Shown: positions 51,597 to 59,324 of the stretch, piece by piece
Layout: every line of letters starts with the position of its first letter
How positions within the stretch are numbered: the stretch's first letter is position 1
NCBI RefSeq assembly: GCF_052065415.1
Contig: NZ_JBQHUB010000003.1
Location: 1 to 64,000, forward strand
Reading direction: 5' to 3'
DNA: 64,000 nt
Origin: Pseudoflavonifractor_A sp022772585
GTDB taxonomy: Bacteria > Bacillota > Clostridia > Oscillospirales > Oscillospiraceae
The notes under the pieces: model-generated
What the model saw: the letters and a program-made list of their open reading frames with translations, nothing else
What the model was told of the DNA's origin: nothing
Databases searched by the model: none
Program-made: the position numbers and the translations under genes

Positions 51597-54041
51597 ATGA
51601 AAACGGAAGCAAAAGCAAAAAAAGGAACCCTGGAAGAGCTCTCGCCCGGCGAGAGCGGCATCATCCTCCGGACGGGCAATGAGCGGGGCCCGGTGAAGCG
51701 CCGCCTGGTGGACATGGGCCTGACCCCCGGCACCGAGATCACCGTGCGCAAGATCGCACCCTTCGGCGATCCCATCGAGGTCAATGTCCGGGGTTACGAG
51801 CTCTCCCTCCGGCGGGAGGACGCGGCCCAGATCGCCATGGCCACCGGCGAGGAGGCCAAGGCCGCCAGCCTGATCCGCCGGAAGCGTGCTGGCATGGTGC
51901 AGCACATCCCCGACGAGGAGACCCTGCGCCGCATGAGCGCCGACCATGCCCACGAGGCACGGGAGCACGGCGGCGAGCCAGACTATGCCAGCCATGACAC
52001 CCGGGAGATGAAGCTGGCCCTGGTGGGCAATCCCAACTGCGGCAAGACCACCCTCTTCAATGCCCTCACCGGCTCCAACCAGTATGTGGGCAACTGGCCC
52101 GGCGTCACGGTGGAGAAGAAGGAGGGCAAAGCCAGCGTGGACGGCAAGCCCGTCACCATCGTGGACCTGCCCGGTATCTACTCCCTGTCTCCCTACTCCA
52201 TGGAGGAGATCGTGGCCCGGGACTTCATCGTGGGCGAGCATCCGGACGCCATCATCGACATCGTGGACGCCACCAACATCGAGCGCAATTTGTACCTGAC
52301 CGCCCAGCTGCTGGAACTGGAGCGGCCCATGGTCATCGCATTGAACTTTATGGACGAGGTGGAAAAGCACGGGGACCGGATCGACGTGGGGGCCCTGTCC
52401 CGGGCTCTGGGCGTGCCGGTGATCCCCATCACCGCCCGGACGGGAAAGAACATCGACACCCTGCTGGAGGTGGCCCACCGGCAGATGCACGTGGGCGTGA
52501 CGGTGGAACCGGACGACCTGTACGACGACTTTACCCACCAGATCCACCACAAGATGGGCGAGCTCATCCACGATAAGGCCTATTCGGCCGGCGTCCCCGC
52601 CCACTGGGCGGCCATCAAGCTGCTGGAGGGCGACCGCCTGGTGCAGGAGGCGCTGGGCCTGAGTCCGGAGGAGCGCCGGCAGGCCGAGACGGTGTGCGCC
52701 GAGTATGAGGGAGCCTACGTGCTGGGCGACCGGGAGACATTGATCGCCGACAGCCGTTACCGCTTCATTCAGGAGGTGGTGGGCCTGTCGGTGCGGAAGG
52801 GGCAGAGAAGCGGTGAACTGACCCTCTCGGACAAGATCGACTCCATTGTCACCAACCGGTATCTGGCGGTACCCACCTTCCTGATGATGATGCTGGCCAT
52901 GTTCGCCATTACCTTCGGCCCCGGACAGGCGCTGGCCGACGGGGTGGACGCCCTCATCGGCGGCGTGTTCGCCGAATGGGTGCGGAGTTTGCTGGCGGCG
53001 GCCGGAGTGGCCCCCTGGGTGGAGAGCCTGCTGGTGGACGGCGTCATCGCCGGCGTAGGCGGTGTACTTACCTTCCTGCCCCAGATCGCCATCCTCTTTA
53101 TCTTCCTCTCCTTCCTGGAGGACTCGGGCTATATGGCCCGGGCCGCCTTCATCATGGACCGGCTGCTGCGGCGGTTCGGTCTGAGCGGAAAGGCCTTCAT
53201 CCCCATGCTGATGGGCTTTGGCTGCACGGTGCCCGCCGTTATGGGCGCCCGCACCATGGAGAATGAGAAGGACCGCCGCATGACCATCATGCTGGTGCCC
53301 TTCATGTCCTGTTCGGCCCGGCTGCCGGTGTACGGACTGATCACCGCGGCATTCTTTGCCCGGTACAGCGGCCTGGTGGTCTTTTCCCTCTACCTGCTGG
53401 GGCTGCTCTTCGCCATCGCCTCGGGCGTCCTTCTGAAGAAGCTCGTCTTTAAGGGAGAGCCCGCCGCCTTTGTGCTGGAGCTGCCGCCCTACCGGCTGCC
53501 CACCCTGAAGAACATCAGCCTGCACGTGTGGGAGAAGGTGCGGGGCTTCCTGGTCAAGGCGGGCACCCTGATCCTGGCCATGAGCGTGCTGCTCTGGTTC
53601 CTCCAGTCCTTTGGCTGGCAGGACGGCGTGGTCATGGTGGACCAGGCCGGGGATTCCTTCCTGGGCGCCGTGGGCGGCGCCATCGCCCCGGCGCTGCGGC
53701 CCCTGGGCTTCGGTACCTGGCAGGCCGCGGTGGCCCTGCTCACCGGACTGGTGGCCAAGGAGATGGTGGTCTCCTCCATGAGCCTGTTTTACGGCTTCTC
53801 GGTGAGTGCCAGCGGCGCGGTGGTGGCCTCGGCCCTGTCCGGGACCTTCGCTACTCCGGTGGCGGCCTATGCCTTCCTGGTATTCGTGCTGCTCTATGTG
53901 CCCTGCGTGGCGGCGGTGTCCACCATTTACCGGGAAATGAACAGCCTGAAATGGACCCTGGCCTCCATCCTGTGGCAGCTGGGCGCCGCCTATCTGGGTG
54001 CGCTGATCGTCTATCAGGTGGGCTCCCTCCTGATACACTGA
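51597..54041 (+). CDS. feoB: Ferrous iron transporter, FeoA-FeoB fusion
   Basis: An 814-residue fusion. Residues 10-85 are a FeoA SH3-like domain (RRLVDMGLTPGTEITVRKIAPFGDP). The FeoB G domain starts near 140 (LVGNPNCGKTTLFNALTG, NWPGVTVEKKEG, DLPGIYSLSPYS, NFMDE). The membrane part has the two Gate regions (SGYMARAAFIMDRLL...GFGCTVPA and FMSCSARLPVYG). It takes up Fe2+, fitting an anaerobe with many Fe-S enzymes. The ribosome site is weak. FeoA and FeoB are usually separate genes. Confidence 0.96.
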   Translation: MKTEAKAKKGTLEELSPGESGIILRTGNERGPVKRRLVDMGLTPGTEITVRKIAPFGDPIEVNVRGYELSLRREDAAQIAMATGEEAKAASLIRRKRAGMVQHIPDEETLRRMSADHAHEAREHGGEPDYASHDTREMKLALVGNPNCGKTTLFNALTGSNQYVGNWPGVTVEKKEGKASVDGKPVTIVDLPGIYSLSPYSMEEIVARDFIVGEHPDAIIDIVDATNIERNLYLTAQLLELERPMVIALNFMDEVEKHGDRIDVGALSRALGVPVIPITARTGKNIDTLLEVAHRQMHVGVTVEPDDLYDDFTHQIHHKMGELIHDKAYSAGVPAHWAAIKLLEGDRLVQEALGLSPEERRQAETVCAEYEGAYVLGDRETLIADSRYRFIQEVVGLSVRKGQRSGELTLSDKIDSIVTNRYLAVPTFLMMMLAMFAITFGPGQALADGVDALIGGVFAEWVRSLLAAAGVAPWVESLLVDGVIAGVGGVLTFLPQIAILFIFLSFLEDSGYMARAAFIMDRLLRRFGLSGKAFIPMLMGFGCTVPAVMGARTMENEKDRRMTIMLVPFMSCSARLPVYGLITAAFFARYSGLVVFSLYLLGLLFAIASGVLLKKLVFKGEPAAFVLELPPYRLPTLKNISLHVWEKVRGFLVKAGTLILAMSVLLWFLQSFGWQDGVVMVDQAGDSFLGAVGGAIAPALRPLGFGTWQAAVALLTGLVAKEMVVSSMSLFYGFSVSASGAVVASALSGTFATPVAAYAFLVFVLLYVPCVAAVSTIYREMNSLKWTLASILWQLGAAYLGALIVYQVGSLLIH

Positions 54042-54050
54042 GGTGAGCGT

Positions 54051-54215
54051 GTGAAGTATGTGATCTATCTGGCCGTAGCCGCCCTGGTGGTCTGGTCGGT
54101 GTGGTATGTGGCCCGCCACATCCGCCGCCAGCTCCGGGGAGACTGCGGATGCGGATGCGGGTGTTCCGGCGGCTGCGAGTGCTGCGGCACACCCTGCGGC
54201 AAGCGGAAAAAATAA
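54051..54215 (+). CDS. FeoB-associated Cys-rich membrane protein
   Basis: A 54-residue protein beginning at a GTG with GAGGTGA upstream, nine bases after the feoB stop. One N-terminal helix (VIYLAVAALVVWSVWYVA) is followed by RHIRRQLRG and a tail with nine Cys (CGCGCGCSGGCECCGTPCG). This matches the FeoB_associated family that follows feoB in many Firmicutes; it may bind iron near the pore. It is too short for most gene finders and is followed by a strong terminator. Confidence 0.88.
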   Translation: MKYVIYLAVAALVVWSVWYVARHIRRQLRGDCGCGCGCSGGCECCGTPCGKRKK

Positions 54216-54218
54216 AAG

Positions 54219-54256
54219 AAAAGCCCGGCTCTCGTGTGAGAGCCGGGCTTTTTTGC
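54219..54256 (+). terminator. Terminator of the feo operon
   Basis: AAAAGCCCGGCTCTC, GTGT loop, GAGAGCCGGGCTTTTTT: a near-ideal intrinsic terminator that also reads backwards. Confidence 0.92.
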
Positions 54257-54283
54257 TGTTGTAGGATGGAAAACGCTCATACT

Positions 54284-54422
54284 AAAACCTAATAAAAAGC
54301 TTGAAACGCTTTTATAGCGCGCAGCGCGTCAGGTTTTTATGAGACGCGGTATCATGCGGCATGCATGATACCAGTGCGCGCAGCGCACGGAATTTCAAAT
54401 GAAAGCATTTCATTTGAAATTC
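54284..54422. repeat. Row of hairpins between the feo operon and the 145-aa gene
   Basis: AAAACCT (54284-54290) can pair with AGGTTTT (54331-54337) around two inner hairpins. Then come GGTATCATGC / GCATGATACC (54348-54372, 10-bp arms), GTGCGC-GCA-GCGCAC (54374-54388) and GAATTTCAAATGAAA / TTTCATTTGAAATTC (54390-54422, 15-bp perfect arms). The last three copy the layout of 45552-45636 with different sequence. No gene is present. Confidence 0.8.
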
Positions 54423-54425
54423 GTA

Positions 54426-54863
54426 TCAGACGGTCTCCCGCTCCGTATTCTCCCGTATCAGGCGCTGGATGGTGTCCTCCGGATAGGAGAGCAGCCGCCC
54501 GAATTCCAGGGCCAGGCGGCTGCGGTTGCCGCCGAAATAGGCCCGGGAGGCCACGGTGGACTCCTTCCGATTCTTCAGCCTTATGTACTCCTCGATGACA
54601 TGGTCCGCCTGATAGAAGAGAATATTGAATCTGCCGCGGGTCATGGAAAGGGGAAACAGATCAGTGGTGAGCAGGTCGTCCTCCGGGTAGAGCTTGGTCC
54701 CGTGCCGGCGGCAGCTCTCTTTGGCGTAGTCGATAAGGGCATCCCGCTCCGCCTTTTGCTTCAGGGGAGGGGTGAGGGCCAGCGACCGGATGCCTGCCGC
54801 CACCATTTGGTTCAGGCTGTCGATCATGCCGCACTGGTAAGAAAAGGAATCAATCATTTGCAT
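54426..54863 (-). CDS. Hypothetical protein, 145 aa
   Basis: Unrecognised soluble protein, MQMIDSFSYQCGMIDSLNQM..., with a helical N-terminus and a basic middle (HGTKLYPEDDLLTTDLF). The segment RFNILFYQADHVIEEYIRLKNRK suggests a helical fold. It has no signal peptide, membrane helix or clear motif. AGGAGG lies nine bases before the ATG, so translation is well supported. It follows glpK on the same strand after a gap of about 110 bp. Confidence 0.7.
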   Translation of the reverse strand: MQMIDSFSYQCGMIDSLNQMVAAGIRSLALTPPLKQKAERDALIDYAKESCRRHGTKLYPEDDLLTTDLFPLSMTRGRFNILFYQADHVIEEYIRLKNRKESTVASRAYFGGNRSRLALEFGRLLSYPEDTIQRLIRENTERETV

Positions 54864-54972
54864 AGCTGGGGCCTCCTGTCTGACGTATCACCTATTCTAC
54901 TGCTTTTTTCAGAGAGGAGCAAGCGAAAATGGAAGAAAAAGGATGCTAAAGATAAATTTTATGTTACCCGGC

Positions 54973-56460
54973 TTACTGATGTGCCCAGCCCCGGCTGCGG
55001 TCTACCGCCCGGTGCCAGCCGGAGAGCAGGGTCTCCCGCCGGGCGGGTTCCATGGCGGGGGAGAAGGCAGTGTCACAGCTCCACAGGGAGCGGATTTCCT
55101 TCCGGTCCTTCCATACGCCCACCGCAAGACCGGCCAGATAGGCGGCGCCCAGGGCGGTGGTCTCCCGGATCACGGGGCGGAGGACCTGGTGGCCCAGGAT
55201 ATCGGCCTGAAATTGCATGAGAAAGGCGTCCCGGCTGGCGCCGCCGTCGGCCTTGAGCTGGGAGAGGGGGAGGCCGGTGTCCTTCTCCATGGCGGCCACC
55301 AGGTCGTGGACCTGATAGGCGATGGACTCCTGGGCGGCCCGGATGATGTGCTCCCGCTTGGTACCCCGGGTCAGGCCCACCATGGCCCCCCGGGCATACA
55401 TGTCCCAGTAAGGAGCGCCCAGCCCGGTAAAGGCGGGCACCAGATAGACGCCGCCGGTGTCGGGCACCTTCTGGGCGTAGTACTCCGCGTCCCGGCTCTC
55501 GTCCAGGAAGCGCAGCTCGTCCCGGAGCCACTGGATCACCGCCCCGCCCACAAAGACCGAGCCCTCCAGTGCGTACTCTACTTTGCCCTCCAGACCCACG
55601 GCGATGGTGGTAATGAGCCCGTTCCTGCTCTGGCAGGGCTGCTCGCCGGTGTTCATCAGCAGGAAGCAGCCGGTACCATAAGTGTTCTTCGCGTCACCGG
55701 GGGAGAAGCAGGTCTGGCCGAACAGGGCGGCCTGCTGGTCGCCGGCGATGCCTGCAATGGGCACCCGCACGCCCTGGATGTCCGCATAGCCGTAGATCTC
55801 GCTGGAGGAGCGGACCTCGGGCAGCATGGCCCGGGGGATGTCCAGGGCCTGGAGCAGGTTTTCATCCCAATCCAGCTTGTGGATGTTGTAGAGCATGGTG
55901 CGGGAGGCGTTGGTCACGTCGGTGACATGGGCCGCGCCGCCGGTGAGCTTCCACACCAGCCAGCTGTCCACCGTGCCGAACAGGATCTCGCCCCGCCGGG
56001 CCCGCTCCTGCGCGCCCTCCACGTGGTCCAATATCCACCGGATCTTGGTGGCGGAGAAGTAGGCGTCGGGCACCAGGCCGGTGGCCTGCCTGATATAGTC
56101 GCCCACGCCGTCAGCCAGCAGGCCGTCCACGATGCCCGCCGTCCGGCGGCACTGCCAGACGATGGCGTTGTGGATGGGCCGGCCCGTCTTTTTGTCCCAC
56201 AGGATGGTGGTCTCCCGCTGGTTGGTGATGCCGATGGCGGCGATCTCCGCCGGCGACACGCCGGACTGGGCGATGACTTCCATCATCACGCCGTACTGGG
56301 AGGACCAGATCTCCATGGCGTCGTGTTCCACCCAGCCATCATGGGGATAGAACTGGGTAAATTCCTTCTGGGCCACGCCCACGATGTGCTGTTCCCGGTC
56401 GAACAGGATGGCGCGGGAGCTGGTGGTGCCCTGGTCCAGCGCCAGCAGATAGGGTCCCAT
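54973..56460 (-). CDS. glpK: Glycerol kinase
   Basis: A 495-residue FGGY kinase making glycerol 3-phosphate. The start LLALDQGTTSSRAILFD is the phosphate-1 motif. Further marks are GITNQRETTILWDKKTGRPI, the catalytic-Asp region PAFTGLGAPYWDMYARG and LKADGGASRDAFLMQFQADI. Length and order are normal. AAGGAGGAA precedes the ATG. No glycerol facilitator or glpD gene is in the window. Confidence 0.97.
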   Translation of the reverse strand: MGPYLLALDQGTTSSRAILFDREQHIVGVAQKEFTQFYPHDGWVEHDAMEIWSSQYGVMMEVIAQSGVSPAEIAAIGITNQRETTILWDKKTGRPIHNAIVWQCRRTAGIVDGLLADGVGDYIRQATGLVPDAYFSATKIRWILDHVEGAQERARRGEILFGTVDSWLVWKLTGGAAHVTDVTNASRTMLYNIHKLDWDENLLQALDIPRAMLPEVRSSSEIYGYADIQGVRVPIAGIAGDQQAALFGQTCFSPGDAKNTYGTGCFLLMNTGEQPCQSRNGLITTIAVGLEGKVEYALEGSVFVGGAVIQWLRDELRFLDESRDAEYYAQKVPDTGGVYLVPAFTGLGAPYWDMYARGAMVGLTRGTKREHIIRAAQESIAYQVHDLVAAMEKDTGLPLSQLKADGGASRDAFLMQFQADILGHQVLRPVIRETTALGAAYLAGLAVGVWKDRKEIRSLWSCDTAFSPAMEPARRETLLSGWHRAVDRSRGWAHQ

Positions 56461-56516
56461 ACTGATTCCTCCTTTTTACTCTGCGGAGCGGAAAGATCCC
56501 CGTTTTGGGGGAACCT

Positions 56517-56936
56517 TTATCCCGCGATCACGTCAAAATCCTCTGTGGACGCATCGTGTTCCCCGATCAGGGAGATAATGAGCCTGTTGGGAAGACAGAT
56601 GATCTGCTCACCCGGAGCGTCGATCCAGCCGGTATGGACACAGTCACGGCCGGGACAGCTGCTCTCGGCCACCCGGATACGGCCCTGCTCCGCCTCCAGC
56701 GTCACAGGCCAGGGGGCATCGATGGCCAGGGGAGAGAGGGCCTGGGCTTCCTCCATGGAATACTCCCCCACCACAGCCCCGTCCAGCGTGATCCGCAGCA
56801 TCACAGCGCTCCCGGCGGAGGGACGGAGGGTCCAGAGGGGGGGGGGGGCGGCCGCCGCCACCAGAAGGACGATCACGCCGTCCCACAGGGTGGGACGGGT
56901 GCGGTCAGCGGCGGACGATCTCACAGGTATAGCCAT
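56517..56936 (-). CDS. NusG domain II-containing membrane-anchored protein
   Basis: A 139-residue protein. One N-terminal helix (LWDGVIVLLVAAAAPPPLWTL) is followed by an extracytoplasmic domain with ESSCPGRDCVHTGWI...EQIICLPNRLIISLIG, as in NusG domain II proteins that accompany ApbE. The two Cys may bind a cofactor or form a disulfide. A 12-G tract (56837-56848) encodes the PPP of the helix, so slippage would frameshift the protein. AAGGGGG lies before the ATG at 56936, inside the end of apbE (32-bp overlap). Confidence 0.85.
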   Translation of the reverse strand: MAIPVRSSAADRTRPTLWDGVIVLLVAAAAPPPLWTLRPSAGSAVMLRITLDGAVVGEYSMEEAQALSPLAIDAPWPVTLEAEQGRIRVAESSCPGRDCVHTGWIDAPGEQIICLPNRLIISLIGEHDASTEDFDVIAG

Positions 56937-57951
56937 TGATATCCCCCTTGAAGGTAACGGCGTCCTCCAGCCCTTCGGTGACCAGTACGGTCCCGTCATC
57001 CAGGCAGAGGATGCACTCGAAAGTATCCCGGCTGCGCCAGAAGTCCAGCGCCTGTTCCGGCCCCATCACATAGAGGGCGGTGGAGAGGGCGTCGGCCTCG
57101 GCCCCCTGGTCCGAGACTACCGTGACCGACAGCAGGCCGCTCCGGGCAGGCATGCCGGTCTCCGGGTCCAGAATGTGGTGATATACCACACCGTCCGCCT
57201 CAAAAAAGCGCTCGTACCCGCCGGAGGTGGAGAGGACCTGGTCGGAAAGCGCCAGGACCAGCAGCTGTCCATCCTCGTCCTGAGGGTCCCGCAGGGCGAT
57301 GCGCCAGGGCCCGCCGTCTGGCCGCGTCCCCAGGGCGGCAATGGTGCTGGAGCCCAGATTGAGCAGCGCGGAGGAAACGTCATAGCCGGAGAGCAGGGCC
57401 ATGAGCCGGTCGGCGGCATAGCCCTTGGCGATGCCCCCCAGGTCCAGCTCTGCGCCGGGGGCGTCCAGCCGGGCAGTGTTCCGCGTTGTATCCACATGGA
57501 GGGCGCCGCTGTCCACCAGGGGCAGGAGCGCGGAGAGCTCGTCTTGGGCAGGAACGCGGAGCTCCGCCTCCAAGGTGCCGAAGCCCCAGGCATCCATCAC
57601 CGGGGCGATGGTCACGTCAAAGGCGCCGCCGGTGGCGGCAGACGCCTCCAGCGCCTGGGCCAGCAGCACGGCTGTCTCCTGTGAGACAGTGACCTCACCG
57701 CCATCCCCGGCGTGGGCGTTGATTCGGGCCACATCACTGTCCTCACCGGCGCGGGAAAGGAGCCGGTCCAGACGGTTGACCTCAGCCACGGCAGCCTGGG
57801 CGGCGGCCTCGGCTTTTGGGCCGGAGAGCTGCACGCGCATCAGCGTGTCCATGGCAAAAAATTCCTGAACAGCCTCGCCGCCGGCGGGAGAACAGCCGGA
57901 CAGAGACAGAAGGAGAATGAGACAGAGCGCGGGGACGAAACGACGTGACAT
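56905..57951 (-). CDS. apbE: FAD:protein FMN transferase lipoprotein
   Basis: A 348-residue ApbE/Ftp enzyme that attaches FMN covalently to Thr/Ser of extracytoplasmic flavoproteins. The lipoprotein signal ends LLSLSGCSPAGG. Core motifs are FFAMDTLMRVQLSG, GGAFDVTIAPVMDAWGFG, LDLGGIAKGYAADRL and STSGGYERFF. The C-terminal metal region is VVSDQGAEADALSTALYVMG. I chose the ATG at 57951 (AGGAG upstream, good signal peptide); the frame extends further with no site. Upstream lies the four-copy hairpin array. Confidence 0.95.
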   Translation of the reverse strand: MSRRFVPALCLILLLSLSGCSPAGGEAVQEFFAMDTLMRVQLSGPKAEAAAQAAVAEVNRLDRLLSRAGEDSDVARINAHAGDGGEVTVSQETAVLLAQALEASAATGGAFDVTIAPVMDAWGFGTLEAELRVPAQDELSALLPLVDSGALHVDTTRNTARLDAPGAELDLGGIAKGYAADRLMALLSGYDVSSALLNLGSSTIAALGTRPDGGPWRIALRDPQDEDGQLLVLALSDQVLSTSGGYERFFEADGVVYHHILDPETGMPARSGLLSVTVVSDQGAEADALSTALYVMGPEQALDFWRSRDTFECILCLDDGTVLVTEGLEDAVTFKGDINGYTCEIVRR

Positions 57952-58061
57952 AATGGAAAACTCCTGACTGCCGCGCATGGCGCGGACGAAAGTAAGCAGA
58001 CCGTCAGGCGCTGGGAGGGATGCGCAAGGCTTTCCCCGGCCGGTCTGCTGAGGGAATTGTA

Positions 58062-58335
58062 CCGCAGGCACAAGTTTCACTAAGCTCCCCGCCGCCGGTG
58101 CGGCGGCTTGCCAAGTGAAACTATTGCACCACAGGCACAAGTTTCACTAAGCTCCCCGCCGCCGGTGCGGCGGCTTGCCAAGTGAAACTATTGCACCACA
58201 GGCACAAGTTTCACTAAGCTCCCCGCCGCCGGCGCGGCGGCTTGCCAAGTGAAACTATTGCACCACAGGCACAAGTTTCACTAAGCTCCCCGCCGCCGGC
58301 GCGGCGGCTCGCTAAGTGAAACTATTGTATCACAG
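58062..58335. repeat. Four tandem copies of a 67-bp hairpin repeat
   Basis: AAGTTTCACT begins copies at 58072, 58139, 58206 and 58273, exactly 67 bp apart. Each unit pairs AGTTTCACT with AGTGAAACT and encloses a GC hairpin (CCGCCG...CGGCGG), then CTATTGCACCACAGGCAC. Copies 1-2 have GGTG and copies 3-4 GGCG at the hairpin tip; copy 4 has further changes at its right edge. On the minus strand, ATTGCA/ATTGTA reads as TGCAAT/TACAAT, a -10-like box. The array fills the apbE leader and promoter region. Confidence 0.92.
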
Positions 58336-58352
58336 AATAGAGCCGGGGGCAA
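58324..58352 (-). promoter_or_regulatory. Possible promoter at the outer edge of the repeat array, for apbE
   Basis: Minus strand TTGCCC (58347-58352), 17-bp spacer, TACAAT (58324-58329). A transcript from here would carry all four hairpins before apbE. Another TACAAT at 58056-58061 lies at the inner edge of the array with a poorer -35. Confidence 0.5.
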
Positions 58353-58385
58353 AGTGTTCTCTTGGCAGGAAGGGGGTTTTTGGTG

Positions 58386-58414
58386 TTGCAAAATGACGTG
58401 CTATCTGTTAAAAT
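58386..58414 (+). promoter_or_regulatory. Promoter of the 256-aa membrane protein gene
   Basis: TTGCAA (58386-58391), 17-bp spacer, TAAAAT (58409-58414). Confidence 0.65.
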
Positions 58415-58457
58415 ATACAAATGCGAGATTAAAACGTATGTCACAGGAGATGAATAC

Positions 58458-59228
58458 ATGGATAAGAGAGAAAGGACGGAGCGGGCAAAGCAGGAGGACG
58501 CGGCTCTGACGCGGGCCCTGATCTGGATCGTGGGCTCGGTTGTTCTGGAGGCGCTCCTTCTGCTCCTGAATCGTTATTATAATAATTACCGGGTCAGTGA
58601 GATCGGGATCCGTCTGGCGTTGGACAGCATGTTCCGGGTGCTGGCCGTGGTCCTGCCGGTGTGCTTCTTGGCGGCGGCGGCCTGGTGGGCGGCGGCCTGG
58701 AAAAAGGGCCGCAAGAGCGGGCTGGCCCAGGCGGCAGCCACGATCCTGGCGATCCTCTCGGCGTGCGCGCTGATCGTCCGCTTTTTCACCGAGACCGGTG
58801 TCAAGGGGCTGTATGTAGGTGTGCCCTGTATGGCGGTGCTGGCACTGGTGTATTACCTCTACCAGCGGGAGTTTTTCGCAGTCACGCTGATGTGCGCGGC
58901 CGGGCTTTTGGGCCTGTGGCTGATGAACCGGCGGATCACCCACGGCGCAGTGGTCTACAGCTATCTGGTGGTGGAGTTCCTGTTCCTGGCGGCGATGGCG
59001 CTGGCGGCCCGTAAACTCCAGAACGGCAGCGGGGCCATGGATATCCGGGGCAGGCGGGTGCAGCTGCTGGGGAAGAACGTCAATTATACCATGCTCTATC
59101 TGACCTGCCTGGCAGTTGCGCTGGTACAGGTGATGGGGCTGGTGATGGGAGTCATGACCCTCCTGTACGCGGTGCTCATCGTGTGGCTGCTGGCTATGGC
59201 GGTGTACTACACCGTGCGGCTGATGTGA
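58458..59228 (+). CDS. Hypothetical membrane protein, 256 aa
   Basis: A short charged start (MDKRERTERAKQEDAALTRA) precedes about seven to eight hydrophobic helices (ALIWIVGSVVLEALLLLLN, MFRVLAVVLPVCFLAAAAWW, ILAILSACALIVRFF and others). No motif identifies a transport or enzyme family, and I do not recognise it beyond a clostridial membrane protein. The ATG at 58458 has ACAGGAG upstream; the longer frame from 58362 covers the promoter. A strong terminator ends it. Confidence 0.8.
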   Translation: MDKRERTERAKQEDAALTRALIWIVGSVVLEALLLLLNRYYNNYRVSEIGIRLALDSMFRVLAVVLPVCFLAAAAWWAAAWKKGRKSGLAQAAATILAILSACALIVRFFTETGVKGLYVGVPCMAVLALVYYLYQREFFAVTLMCAAGLLGLWLMNRRITHGAVVYSYLVVEFLFLAAMALAARKLQNGSGAMDIRGRRVQLLGKNVNYTMLYLTCLAVALVQVMGLVMGVMTLLYAVLIVWLLAMAVYYTVRLM

Positions 59229-59233
59229 TTTTG

Positions 59234-59270
59234 AAAAGGTCCCTGTTCTTCGGAACAGGGACCTTTTTTC
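59234..59270 (+). terminator. Terminator after the membrane protein gene
   Basis: AAAAGGTCCCTGTTC, TTCG loop, GAACAGGGACCTTTTTT. Confidence 0.93.
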
Positions 59271-59324
59271 GCAAATATATCTGAAAAAGCGGCGGGAGGA
59301 TTTCTTCCTCCTGCCGCTTTTTGA

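Noticed and set aside
58062..58335. CRISPR array
   Set aside because: The regular 67-bp spacing invites it, but whole units are near-identical with no unique spacers, and no cas genes are near.
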